A stretch of 64,000 nucleotides of DNA from Mycolicibacterium lutetiense (GCF_017876775.1 NZ_JAGIOP010000001.1:868001-932000); one strand, 5' to 3'; positions 44,199-53,058 are shown, numbered from the stretch's first letter. Notes: a model not told the origin generated them from the letters alone. Translations and numbers: made by a program.

Positions 44199-45150
44199 GC
44201 GTCCCACCCCGGAAGAAATCATTCTCTACGAGAAGGATCCCAAGACCAAGATCGCCACCATCACGTTCAACCGGCCGGAGTTCCTCAACGCTCCGACGTC
44301 GATGGCCCGGCTGCGCTACGCCGATGTGTTGCGTGCGGCCAACACCGACAACGACGTCAAGGTGGTGATCATCCGAGGTGTCGGGGACAACCTGGGCAGT
44401 GGGGCCGATCTGCCGGAGTTCATGGAGGGCAACGACAATCCGGCGGTGCGACTGGCGGAGTTGCGGCTGGAGGACGATGGTGTGGGGGAGGTGACCTACC
44501 CGCCGAAGGGTTCTTTCCGCAACGGAGCCACCATCAGCGCCTGGTATGCCAACTCCCAGGCCGGTAACCGTGCCCTGCAGGACTTCAAGAAGATCAGCAT
44601 CGTCGAGGCCAAGGGTTACTGCTACGGCTGGCACTTCTATCAGTGCGCCGATGCGGATCTGGTGATCTCGTCTGACGACGCGCTGTTCGGGCATCCGTCG
44701 TTCCGGTATCACGGCTGGGGACCACGCATGTGGACATGGGTCCAGATGATGGGCCTGCGCAAGTTTCAGGAGATGGTCTTCACCGGTCGGCCGTTCACGG
44801 CAGCGGAGATGTACGACTGCAACTTCCTGAACAAGGTGGTGGCCCGAGACCAGTTGGAGGCCGAAGTGCAGAAGTATGCGCTGGCCTGCACCCGGAACCG
44901 GCCGGTGGACACCGTCTTTCAGCAGAAGATGTTCTTCGAGATCTTCAAACAACAACAGGGCGAGTACATGGGCAGCCTGCTGTCCGCGTTCTTCGAGTCG
45001 ATGGGCAACGGGGTGGCCAACGACAGCGATGACGACCTGGACATGTTCGAGTCGATCGATTCCGGTCTGTCGGCCGCGGTCAATGACAACGACAGCAAGT
45101 TCCCCCCCGACTTCCGGTTGTCCAAGAAGAACCGGGCGAAACCCGAATAG
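44191..45150 (+). CDS. Enoyl-CoA hydratase/isomerase family, large form
   Basis: This 319-residue crotonase-family protein is longer than the typical 260. The oxyanion-hole GSGADLPEF and the segment AKGYCYGWHFYQCADADLVIS are present, and where the usual catalytic glutamate region lies it reads FGHPSFRYHGWGPRMWTW. An acidic C-terminal tail (DNDSKFPPDFRLSKKN) is unusual. The catalytic glutamates are not obvious, so it may act on C-C bonds or be a decarboxylase or hydrolase. It overlaps the M24 homologue by eight bases and is followed by the two-domain CaiB. Confidence 0.85.
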   Translation: MPERPTPEEIILYEKDPKTKIATITFNRPEFLNAPTSMARLRYADVLRAANTDNDVKVVIIRGVGDNLGSGADLPEFMEGNDNPAVRLAELRLEDDGVGEVTYPPKGSFRNGATISAWYANSQAGNRALQDFKKISIVEAKGYCYGWHFYQCADADLVISSDDALFGHPSFRYHGWGPRMWTWVQMMGLRKFQEMVFTGRPFTAAEMYDCNFLNKVVARDQLEAEVQKYALACTRNRPVDTVFQQKMFFEIFKQQQGEYMGSLLSAFFESMGNGVANDSDDDLDMFESIDSGLSAAVNDNDSKFPPDFRLSKKNRAKPE

Positions 45151-45154
45151 GCGC

Positions 45155-47581
45155 ATGAGCTCACCACTTGACGGGTACACCGTCGTCGACCTGTCGTACG
45201 GGATCGCCGGTGCGTACGCCACCAAGATTCTCGCCGACGGCGGCGCCGACGTGATCAAAGTCGAAGCCCCCGAAGGTGACCCATTACGCCGCTGGTCGGC
45301 ATCGGGCGCACACATCGGCCAGGACCAGGATGGCGCGTTGTTCGCCTTCCTGGCGGGTGGGAAACGCAGCGTGGTCATTGACCATGAGGCTTCTGGTGAC
45401 CGAGAGTTGCTGGACCGGTTGGTTGCAGCGGCCGACGCCGTCATCTGGTCTCCGGAATCGCCTGTCGCCCAGTCACTGGCCCCGGAGGACCTGTTCCGGC
45501 GGTACCCCCATCTGATCGTCACCACGATCACGCCGTTCGGGTTGGACGGGCCGTGGAGTGACCGGGCGGCCACCGAATTCACCCTGCAGGCTTGGTCTGG
45601 CGGGGCGATCGGCATCGGCCGGGGTGTGCAGGACCGGGCTCCGGTATCCATCGGCGGGCAGGTGGGCGAGTGGCTCGCCGGCGCCTACGCGGCGGCGATG
45701 ACCCTGGCATTCCGGGAGCGTGCGCTGCGTGACGGCCACGGCGAACTGGTGGACCTGTCGGCGTTGGAGGCACAGATCCTGGGTCTGACCTACTACCCGG
45801 TCACCTACTTCGAGATGCTGGGCCACCCGTGGCGGAGCGAGCGCAGGCCCACCGTGCCCGGGGTGGCGCAGGCCGCCGACGGCTTGGTGGCTCTCGGATG
45901 TGGAACCGCCCAACAGTGGTGGGATCTGTGCGCGATGTCGGGCCATGACGAGTGGATCGACGAGAACTCCGAGCTCACCATCACCGAGCAGGCCAACCTG
46001 CACGCCGAGGACTTGTACCGTTGGCTGCGCGACCAGAACGTGGACGACGTCCGAGAACTCGCGTCGGCCTTCCGGATCCCGAATTCACCGGTCGGCAACG
46101 GTGAGAACATCACCGCCATGGACCATTTCGCGGAGCGGAAGGCATTCGTCCGCAACCCGGAGTACGGGTTCACTCAACCCGCCGCGCCCTACCGGTTATC
46201 CGGTGTGACGCTGCGGGAGGCGGCGCCCGCGCCCCGCCTCGGCGAGCACACCGAGCAGATCAGAGCAGCGGAGCTGACCCCGCGCCGCATCCTCACCGAA
46301 AGGTCCGGGACTGATCGGTTGCCGTTCAGTGGATTACGCGTGCTCGATATGACCACGTTTTGGGCCGGCCCCTCGTGCACCCATCCGCTCGGCATGCTCG
46401 GCGCCGAGGTGATCCACCTCGAATCGACCCCACGCCCGGACGGTACCCGGCTGATCGCCGGCATTCCGGCCACCGTGGAACAGTGGTGGGAGCGCTCACC
46501 GATCTTCAGCGCGCTCAACACCAACAAGAAGAGCCTGACACTGGATTTCCAGACCGAGCAGGGTCGAGATCTGTTGCGCCGGTTGATCGCCACCTGCGAC
46601 GTGGTCGTGGAGAACTTCACCCCGAGGGTGATCGAACAGATCGGACTCGACTTCGATTCGCTGCGGGAGTTGCGCGAGGACATCATCATGGTGCGGATGC
46701 CCGGCTTCGGGCTCGACGGGCCGTGGCGGGAGAATCCGGCATTCGCGTACATCATCGAAGATGCCTCGGGGTTGAGTTGGCTCACCGGCTATCCGGATCG
46801 CACTCCGTTCGAGCCGTATTCGATCGGTGACCCCAATGCCGGGGTGCACGCGCTGTCGGGCCTGATGCTTGCGCTGGAGCACCGCCGCCGCACCGGGCAG
46901 GGGACTCTCGTCGAGGCTGCGATGGTCGACGCGGCGCTCAATGTTGCCGCCGAGCAGGTCATCGAGTACTCGGCGTATGGTGCGCTGCTGCAACGTGACG
47001 GCAACCGGGGTCCGGCCGCCGCGCCGCAGAACATCTACCAGTGCGCCGATATCGACGAGTTCGGCCGGGCAGACAGTTGGGTGGCGATCGCGGTCAGCAC
47101 TGATGCTCAGTGGGCCGCGCTGCGGGCGGCGCTCGGGCAACCGGATTGGGCCATTGACCCGGAGTTGGATTCGGCCGCCGGGCGCCGCGCACACCACGAT
47201 CTGATCGACGGGAAGCTGGCGGCCTGGTGTCTACCGCGAACAGGCGATGAAATCGTCGAAACCTTATGGCCTGCGGGCGTTCCGGTGGCCAAGGTGATGC
47301 AGCCGCACCGGCAGTTGGAGCTGCCACAGGTCCGGTTCCGGCGGTTCTTCGAGCACGTCGGGCACCCGGTGAACAACGCCGCCCCGCACAGCACGCTGCC
47401 GGTGTCACTGGCCAATGGGCCGCGCGCACTGCATCGGCGGGCCGCACCGCTGCTCGGCGAGCACAATCACGAACTACTGGCCGAGCTGGGGCTGTCCGAC
47501 GAGGAGATCACCGCCCTGGCCGAGGACGGCGTGATCGGCACCGAACCCGGTGTCGGCGGACGTCGCAAGGCGGCCCGCTGA
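45155..47581 (+). CDS. Two-domain CaiB/BaiF CoA-transferase
   Basis: This 808-residue protein has two type III CoA-transferase units in tandem. The first spans about residues 5-370 (LDGYTVVDLSYGIAGAYA) and the second about 388-790 (FSGLRVLDMTTFWAGPSC). In the second the catalytic aspartate is Asp558 (SIGDPNAG). In the first the equivalent position appears to be Glu172 (GEWLAG), so only one half may be catalytic. Fused pairs probably mimic the interlocked dimer of the family. It starts four bases after the EchA stop. Confidence 0.88.
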   Translation: MSSPLDGYTVVDLSYGIAGAYATKILADGGADVIKVEAPEGDPLRRWSASGAHIGQDQDGALFAFLAGGKRSVVIDHEASGDRELLDRLVAAADAVIWSPESPVAQSLAPEDLFRRYPHLIVTTITPFGLDGPWSDRAATEFTLQAWSGGAIGIGRGVQDRAPVSIGGQVGEWLAGAYAAAMTLAFRERALRDGHGELVDLSALEAQILGLTYYPVTYFEMLGHPWRSERRPTVPGVAQAADGLVALGCGTAQQWWDLCAMSGHDEWIDENSELTITEQANLHAEDLYRWLRDQNVDDVRELASAFRIPNSPVGNGENITAMDHFAERKAFVRNPEYGFTQPAAPYRLSGVTLREAAPAPRLGEHTEQIRAAELTPRRILTERSGTDRLPFSGLRVLDMTTFWAGPSCTHPLGMLGAEVIHLESTPRPDGTRLIAGIPATVEQWWERSPIFSALNTNKKSLTLDFQTEQGRDLLRRLIATCDVVVENFTPRVIEQIGLDFDSLRELREDIIMVRMPGFGLDGPWRENPAFAYIIEDASGLSWLTGYPDRTPFEPYSIGDPNAGVHALSGLMLALEHRRRTGQGTLVEAAMVDAALNVAAEQVIEYSAYGALLQRDGNRGPAAAPQNIYQCADIDEFGRADSWVAIAVSTDAQWAALRAALGQPDWAIDPELDSAAGRRAHHDLIDGKLAAWCLPRTGDEIVETLWPAGVPVAKVMQPHRQLELPQVRFRRFFEHVGHPVNNAAPHSTLPVSLANGPRALHRRAAPLLGEHNHELLAELGLSDEEITALAEDGVIGTEPGVGGRRKAAR

Positions 47582-47583
47582 CC

Positions 47584-48392
47584 ATGGCTATCAATCCTTC
47601 TGACATTCTGCTCACCGGTCAGGTGGCCGTTGTCACCGGCGGCGGCAGCGGTATCGGTCGGGGTATCGCGGCCGGCCTGGCAGCGTTCGGGGCGTCGGTG
47701 GCGAGCCACGCGACGTAGAAATCTGTGTTGATGCCGCAGCGTCGCTCGGTGCGCTGGGGATCGTCACCGATGTGCGCGACGCCGAGCAGGTGGATGCCGC
47801 ACTGGCGCAGACCGTCGCCGAGTTGGGGCCGGTGCGCATCCTGGTCAACAACGCCGGCGGTGTGTTCGCCTCGCCGCTGCTGGAGACGAGCGAGAACGGA
47901 TGGGACGCGCTGTACCGGAGCAACCTGCGCCACGTTCTGTTGTGTACGCAGCGGGTGGCACGCCGGCTGGTGGCCGACGAATTGCCGGGCAGCATCATCA
48001 ATCTCACCTCGATCGAGGGAGTGCGGGCGGCCCCCGGCTATGCCGCGTACGCGGCGGCGAAGGCCGGCGTCATCAATTACACCCAGACTGCATCGTTCGA
48101 GCTTGCGCCGCACAATATCCGGGTCAACGCGATCGCCCCCGACCTCACCCTCACCGAGGGGCTCATGGCTCTGTCCCCAGATGGGCCGCCGTCGGGTATC
48201 GCCGATGGCATCCCGCTGGGTCGAGCCGGGCATGTCGACGAAATTGCGGGGGCAGCAGTCTTTCTGGCGTCCAGTATGTCCGGCTATCTCACCGGACAGA
48301 CGCTTCACGTCGACGGCGGCACCCGGGCTGCGGGTGGCTGGTATCGCCACCCGCAGACCGGTACTGCAACACTTGGACCGGGACCTACTTGA
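47584..48392 (+). pseudogene. Frameshifted SDR-family oxidoreductase
   Basis: An SDR gene begins normally (MAINPSDILLTGQVAVVTGG, then GSGIGRGIAAGLAAFGASVA) but meets a stop at 47716-47718. The rest of the protein reads in another frame from about 47700 (DVEICVDAAASLGALGIVTD) through NNAGGVFAS and YAAYAAAK to a normal SDR end, LTGQTLHVDGGTRAAG. A single-base indel or short deletion near 47690-47705 explains it. It could be a sequencing error; otherwise the gene is dead. It is the last gene of the TetR-P450 operon. Confidence 0.82.
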
Positions 48393-49230
48393 GGCAGCTT
48401 CCCGCGTCGACCGGCAGCGTCACACCGGTGATGTAGCGGGCCTCGTCAGACGCCAGGAACAGTACGGCGTTGCTGATGTCCACGGCCTCGACCCACGGGA
48501 TGGGCAGGGTGTGGAACAGCTGGCAGATCGGCGCCATGTCGTCGGGACCCGGATTCTCCAGGTCGGGCCGGAACATCTTGAAGGTGCCGTCGTTGTGCAG
48601 CATCGGGGTCGCCACGTGTGTGGGATGCACGGTGTTGCAACGGATGTTGTGCTGGCCCAGTTCCACGGCGAAGCCGCGCATCAGGCCGACGACGCCGTGC
48701 TTGGCGGCGACGTAGTTGCCGCAATGTGGGTAGGCCTTGAGGCCGCCGACCGAGCTGGTCAGGATGATCGATCCACCGCGGCCACCCTCGATCAGGTGCG
48801 GCACACCGGCTTTGACCGACTTCCAGACGCCCGACAGGTTGATGTCGATCATCTCGTCCCAGTCCAGCTGGCTGGTCTCGTGCAGGACGTCGCCGCCGTT
48901 GCCGATACCGGCGTTGGCCACGATGACGTCGAGGCGACCGAGCTGCTCGACACCGCTGTCCACAGCCGCCTTGATCGCATCGGCGTCGCGGACGTCGACC
49001 TCAGCGGTCACAACGCGGCGGTTGAGTGCCTTGATGAGATTCGCGGTCTCGGCCAGGTCATCGGACGTCGAGGCCGGGATGGCGGTCTCCACGCCGGGCC
49101 GGATCGGTCCACAGATGTCGATCGCGATGATGTCGGCGCCCTCTTGCGCCAGCCGTACCGCGTGGCTACGTCCCTGGCCACGAGCCGCGCCGGTGACGAA
49201 CGCGACCTTGCCTTCCATCCGTCCAGTCAT
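48385..49230 (-). CDS. Mycofactocin-coupled SDR-family oxidoreductase
   Basis: This 281-residue SDR has the hallmarks of the mycofactocin-associated group: MTGRMEGKVAFVTGAARGQG, then RSHAVRLAQEGADIIAIDIC, a long insert after the second strand (PIRPGVETAIPASTSDDLAE), and the catalytic YVAAKHG. Members hold NAD tightly and pass electrons to the peptide-derived cofactor mycofactocin, which is restricted mainly to actinobacteria. It probably oxidises an alcohol. It converges on the frameshifted SDR with eight bases of overlap. Confidence 0.92.
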   Translation of the reverse strand: MTGRMEGKVAFVTGAARGQGRSHAVRLAQEGADIIAIDICGPIRPGVETAIPASTSDDLAETANLIKALNRRVVTAEVDVRDADAIKAAVDSGVEQLGRLDVIVANAGIGNGGDVLHETSQLDWDEMIDINLSGVWKSVKAGVPHLIEGGRGGSIILTSSVGGLKAYPHCGNYVAAKHGVVGLMRGFAVELGQHNIRCNTVHPTHVATPMLHNDGTFKMFRPDLENPGPDDMAPICQLFHTLPIPWVEAVDISNAVLFLASDEARYITGVTLPVDAGSCLK

Positions 49231-49339
49231 TGATTACCCCAGTTCTGTTTCATGACGTGCTACATACTCGGTGAAAATCTGTGCAGCTGCTCAGCACTCT
49301 GTCACCGGGCGCCTATCGTGTCAACGACAGATACGTTTC

Positions 49340-49731
49340 AGGCTATTTGTGCTCTCGGTTTGGAAGAATTGAATTCTCAAGCGGCCATGTCGGCCCCGAT
49401 CTGCGGAAGGTCCATGGTCGAGTGGGACGCCGGCCTCTGCGGTGCAGACGAAAGGCACCGCCGAGGCCGCCCGATTCGCGGTAGATCCCGGGGATACTGC
49501 CGGCGGCATACCGCGACGCGTTGACACGCAGGCAAGCGTCGGTGGCGGTGACGCCGGTGGGTCCAGGCCGCACAGTTCGCTGTCTTCGGTGCCGACCTTG
49601 TCGGCACCGAAGACATGAACAGCGGTCAGTTCCAGGTGCGGATGCTCGATGATCGAGCGCGATGCGTGGGTTCCGTTGGTGCCGGTCGCCCATTGCGCGA
49701 CGCGGTGGCGGTCAGTCCGGAGATCGGGCAC
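49340..49731 (-). pseudogene. Degraded dihydrodipicolinate reductase-like gene
   Basis: The N-terminal part (HRVAQWATGTNGTHASRSII, then EHPHLELTAVHVFGADKVG and ELCGLDP) is the NAD-binding region of the DapB-like oxidoreductases common in mycobacterial clusters. The frame then shifts: GVTATD continues in a neighbouring frame. Only about 130 codons of a normal protein of about 350 can be traced, and the C-terminal part is gone. It is a decayed remnant. A one-mismatch regulon palindrome lies 33 bases before its former start. Confidence 0.72.
49364..49378. promoter_or_regulatory. Regulon-like palindrome with one mismatch
   Basis: AAGAAT-TGA-ATTCTC differs from the consensus at one base. It lies inside the remnant gene and 134 bases upstream of the mycofactocin-type SDR start, so it could act there. 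Confidence 0.5.
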
Positions 49732-49763
49732 GCGCCTGAGGGTGAGGAAAGTTCTTTCGTTAG

Positions 49764-49778
49764 GAGAACGAAATTCTC
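49764..49778. promoter_or_regulatory. Regulon-like palindrome with one mismatch
   Basis: GAGAAC-GAA-ATTCTC sits between the TetR stop and the start of the DapB-like remnant. It was probably that gene's operator. Confidence 0.6.
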
Positions 49779-49780
49779 AA

Positions 49781-50500
49781 CTAGCTGGCGGCGAATCCGT
49801 TGGCCACAAAATCCCAGACCTCGTCGGCGCTGATCGGATGGATCGATGCGTCGTCGGCGCCGCCGCTGGACTGCGCGACGAACATCACGGTCTGCATGGT
49901 CATCGCCGCCATCCGCCGCGGGTTGATTCCCGAGCGCAGCTGGCCGGCCTCGGAGGCTTCCTCCATGAGCTCGGTGAGCAGGGCCAACAGCGGCGCGTGC
50001 GCGACCTTGACCTCAGACGGGTGCGAGACCAGCAAACGCGGTGCGAAGTCGGTGAACAGCGGGCGCTTGGCGGCGGGATCGGGCCGGGACGATTCGAAGA
50101 GCAGTTGAATTGCGATCTTCAGTCGCTCGATCGGTTCGCCCTGTGTCGAGGTGGCCGCCCGGATTTGGTCGGCCGAGCGGCTCAACGCGTCTTCGAACAG
50201 TGCGAGCAGGAGTTCGTGTTTACCGTCGAACTGCAGGTAGAAGCTGCGCAGCGACTGGCGGGAGCGGTCCACGACCTCTTGGACGGTGAAGTCGGTGCTG
50301 CCCTTTTCGATGATGATCGCCTGGGCCGCATCAAGGAACCGTTGCACCCGCTGGGCGGCACGCAACTTGGCCGTTTTGATCGACCGCTCGACAGCTCGTT
50401 GCTTCCACGCGGGTTCTTCGCCAGCGGTAGTCACTGGCGGCTCCGACGCTTGTCGAGTGGGGAGAACATGAACTGACTGTACCGGAGAACGCCTTGCCAT
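49781..50500 (-). CDS. TetR-family regulator, candidate regulator of the GAGAAT regulon
   Basis: This 239-residue TetR protein has an N-terminal extension rich in basic residues (KQRAVERSIKTAKLRAAQRV) before the helix-turn-helix (STDFTVQEVVDRSRQSLRSF, then YLQFDGKHELLLALF). The extension could contact DNA. A perfect seven-base-arm palindrome is 57 bases upstream of its start, the arrangement expected for autoregulation. Of the regulators in the window it is the one closest to a perfect site. The link to the whole regulon is inference. Confidence 0.9.
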   Translation of the reverse strand: MARRSPVQSVHVLPTRQASEPPVTTAGEEPAWKQRAVERSIKTAKLRAAQRVQRFLDAAQAIIIEKGSTDFTVQEVVDRSRQSLRSFYLQFDGKHELLLALFEDALSRSADQIRAATSTQGEPIERLKIAIQLLFESSRPDPAAKRPLFTDFAPRLLVSHPSEVKVAHAPLLALLTELMEEASEAGQLRSGINPRRMAAMTMQTVMFVAQSSGGADDASIHPISADEVWDFVANGFAAS

Positions 50501-50556
50501 TGTGGTGTCAGACCCCCTCGCGGCCAGTGTGTCGGAGATTGTAACTTTCGTACTGT

Positions 50557-50571
50557 GAGAATAGTATTCTC
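50557..50571. promoter_or_regulatory. Regulon operator, perfect GAGAAT-AGT-ATTCTC
   Basis: Including the outer bases, TGAGAAT-AGT-ATTCTCA is a perfect 17-bp palindrome, the longest of the set. It lies between the TetR gene and the divergent echA. Confidence 0.82.
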
Positions 50572-50706
50572 ATTGCGGGAATTATAGAAGTCCTTTGAGA
50601 AGAAGGGTTTCGTACAAATATTTGGCGCCGCCGGGGCGCTGCTTGCCGGTCACCGGCGCGTCGCGGAGACGGCTGTCGTGTGGCAGCGGTGAGCAGAAGG
50701 AAACAC

Positions 50707-51489
50707 GTGTATATCGACTACGACGTCGCCGATTCGATCGCCACCATCACGCTGAACCGGCCGGAAGCCGCCAACGCGCAGAATCCTGAACTACTCGACG
50801 AACTCGATGCCGCATGGACCAGGGCCGCCGACGACCGCGAGGTGAAGGTGATCGTGCTGCGCGCCAACGGCAAGCACTTCTCCGCGGGCCATGATCTACG
50901 GGGCGGTGGCCCGGTGCCCGACAAGATCACGCTCGAGTTTCTCATCGAGCATGAGTCGCGGCGCTACCTGGAGTACACGTTGCGCTGGCGCAATGTGCCC
51001 AAGCCGTCGATCGCAGCCGTGCAGGGACGCTGTATCTCCGGTGGTCTGCTGCTCTGCTGGCCGTGCGATCTGATCTTGGCGGCCGACGATGCGCTGTTCT
51101 CCGATCCGGTGGCCCTGATGGGCATCGGCGGGGTCGAGTACCACGGCCACACCTGGGAACTCGGTGCCCGCAAGGCCAAGGAGATCCTGTTCACCGGCCG
51201 GGCGTTGACCGCCGAGGAGGCCGAGCGCACCGGGATGGTCAACCGGGTGGTGCCGCGCGACGAACTCGACGCGCAGACTGCCGAGTTGGCTGCGCAGATC
51301 GCCCAGATGCCGGCGTTCGCTCTCCGCCAGGCCAAGCGGGCGGTAAATCAGACCCTCGACGTACAAGGGTTCTACGCGGCCATCCAATCGGTGTTCGATA
51401 TCCACCAGACCGGGCACGGCAATGCCCTGAGCGTCAGCGGCTGGCCGGTGTTGATGGACATCGACGGAATGAAGCAGAACATCAAGTAG
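50707..51489 (+). CDS. Enoyl-CoA hydratase/isomerase family protein
   Basis: This crotonase-fold protein has 260 residues from the GTG at 50707, which follows AGAAGGAAACAC. The oxyanion-hole parts are FSAGHDLRGGG and GRCISGGLLLCWPCDLILA. At the usual catalytic Glu region it reads FSDPVALMGIGGVEYHGHTW, so the classical hydratase glutamate is not seen. It is divergent from the TetR gene across the perfect palindrome and is followed by the adenylate cyclase 16 bases later. Confidence 0.88.
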   Translation: MYIDYDVADSIATITLNRPEAANAQNPELLDELDAAWTRAADDREVKVIVLRANGKHFSAGHDLRGGGPVPDKITLEFLIEHESRRYLEYTLRWRNVPKPSIAAVQGRCISGGLLLCWPCDLILAADDALFSDPVALMGIGGVEYHGHTWELGARKAKEILFTGRALTAEEAERTGMVNRVVPRDELDAQTAELAAQIAQMPAFALRQAKRAVNQTLDVQGFYAAIQSVFDIHQTGHGNALSVSGWPVLMDIDGMKQNIK

Positions 51490-51505
51490 GCCTGGGGCTC
51501 TCGGA

Positions 51506-52987
51506 GTGGGGGCGATCCGGCTCAGCATCAGTTACGCGGCCCGACAGATCTACGCGCAGACCACCGCGGCGGCCGCGGTGACCTTCGTGGTGCTGGCGCT
51601 GAGCCGCAATACCGTCGGCGATGCGCGCCAGCTGCTCACCCAGGCGAATCTCGTTGCGCTGATCGCGCTGATGGTCGCGGCCGCGATTGTCGACACCGTC
51701 GTCGGTTGGGTCAACGTCCATCCGACGTTCAAATGGTTCGCCGCGGGGGAGAGTCCGACGCCGCAACAGCAGCGTGCTGCCGTGCGGATCGCACCACGGC
51801 AGACCATCATCCAGTTCACCACGTGGGCGGTGAGCGCGCTGGTGTACACGCTGCTGAACCTCGATGTGGGGGGAGGTGTCGCCTACATCATGGGTGGCGC
51901 GATCCTCTTCGGCGGCATCGCGGCCGCCTGCATGGGATTCCTGGTGACCCAACGGATGTTGCGGCCGATCGTCGCGGCATCGCTGACCGCCTCCTCGGCC
52001 ACGATCGGCCGCATGCCCGGCGTGCTGGCCCGGCTCATCACGATCTGGACCCTGTTCAGCGGGCTGCCGATGTTGGGGATCGCCCTGATCGTGTTGGCCC
52101 GCTCCAACGGCTGGTTCGTGCAGAAGACGGCGCCGGTCGAGGCCGCGGTGCTGGTGGTGGCCGTCATCTCGCTGGTCTTCGGTCTGCGGTCCATGGTTCT
52201 CGTCGCCCGTTCGGTCTCCGATCCGATCGGCGAAGTCGTGCTGGCCATGAAAGCCGTCGAACGCGGCTGGTCCGGTGTGTCGGTCAAGGTATACGAGTCA
52301 TCCGAGATCGGCCGACTGCAATACGGATTCAACCGGATGCTGGCCGGCCTGGCCGAGCGGAACCGGTTGCGCGACCTGTTCGGCCGGTACGTCGGAGTAG
52401 ACGTGGCCCGCCATGCCTTGCAGCAGGGTGGCGCGGTCACCGGCGACGTCCGTGAGGCCGCCGTCCTCTACGTCGACCTGGTCGGTTCGACCGCGCTGGG
52501 GGCCTCGCGTCCACCGCAGGAAGTGGCGCAACTGCTCAACGGGTTCTTCAAGATCGTGGTGGAAACCGTCGAGCGTCATCAAGGGTTGATCAACAAGTTC
52601 CAGGGCGACGCCGTGTTGGCGGTGTTCGGTGCACCGTTGCAGTTGGACAACCCGGCCTCCTCGGCGCTGGCCACCGCGCGGGCGCTGGTGCCACGGTTGC
52701 ACGAACTGCCGGATGTGGAATTCGGCGTGGGTATTTCATGCGGCTCGGTGTTCGCGGGCAACCTCGGTGCCGAGAATCGTTATGAATACACGGTGATCGG
52801 TGACGCCGTCAACGAAGCCGCGAGGTTGGCCGACCACGCCAAGGATCGCGAGTCGACGGTGCTGTGTTCGGGAAGCGCGCTGGCCCGTGCCGACGCCGAT
52901 GAAGGTCAACGGTGGGTGGTACGTGGGTCGACGGTGCTGCGTGGCCGTTCGACGGCCACCGTATTCGCCGAACCTGCCACCCCCTAG
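51506..52987 (+). CDS. Membrane-bound class III adenylate cyclase with HAMP domain
   Basis: This 493-residue protein has about six N-terminal membrane helices (within residues 15-230), a HAMP linker (about 228-283) and a C-terminal class III cyclase domain. Metal-binding aspartates are Asp324 (YVDLVGST) and Asp368 (FQGDAV). Lys364 fits the purine-specifying lysine, and the transition-state Asn436/Arg440 lie in GDAVNEAAR, consistent with ATP as substrate. The layout matches the mycobacterial Rv1318c-Rv1320c/Rv3645 group. It makes cAMP at the membrane. A hairpin terminator follows. Confidence 0.94.
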   Translation: MGAIRLSISYAARQIYAQTTAAAAVTFVVLALSRNTVGDARQLLTQANLVALIALMVAAAIVDTVVGWVNVHPTFKWFAAGESPTPQQQRAAVRIAPRQTIIQFTTWAVSALVYTLLNLDVGGGVAYIMGGAILFGGIAAACMGFLVTQRMLRPIVAASLTASSATIGRMPGVLARLITIWTLFSGLPMLGIALIVLARSNGWFVQKTAPVEAAVLVVAVISLVFGLRSMVLVARSVSDPIGEVVLAMKAVERGWSGVSVKVYESSEIGRLQYGFNRMLAGLAERNRLRDLFGRYVGVDVARHALQQGGAVTGDVREAAVLYVDLVGSTALGASRPPQEVAQLLNGFFKIVVETVERHQGLINKFQGDAVLAVFGAPLQLDNPASSALATARALVPRLHELPDVEFGVGISCGSVFAGNLGAENRYEYTVIGDAVNEAARLADHAKDRESTVLCSGSALARADADEGQRWVVRGSTVLRGRSTATVFAEPATP

Positions 52988-52989
52988 CG

Positions 52990-53047
52990 CGAGCAGACAC
53001 AAAACTGTCCCTTTTCGAGTGAAAAGGGACAGTTTTGTGTCTGCTCG
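52990..53047. terminator. Strong bidirectional hairpin terminator
   Basis: This is a perfect 27-bp stem with a 4-base loop (GAGT). The left arm is CGAGCAGACACAAAACTG then TCCCTTTTC, and the right arm is its exact complement. It lies between the cyclase stop and the end of the convergent FadE gene. Stems starting GAGCAGAC-CAAAA are frequent between converging mycobacterial genes. Confidence 0.9.
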
Positions 53048-53058
53048 GCAGGGAAACG

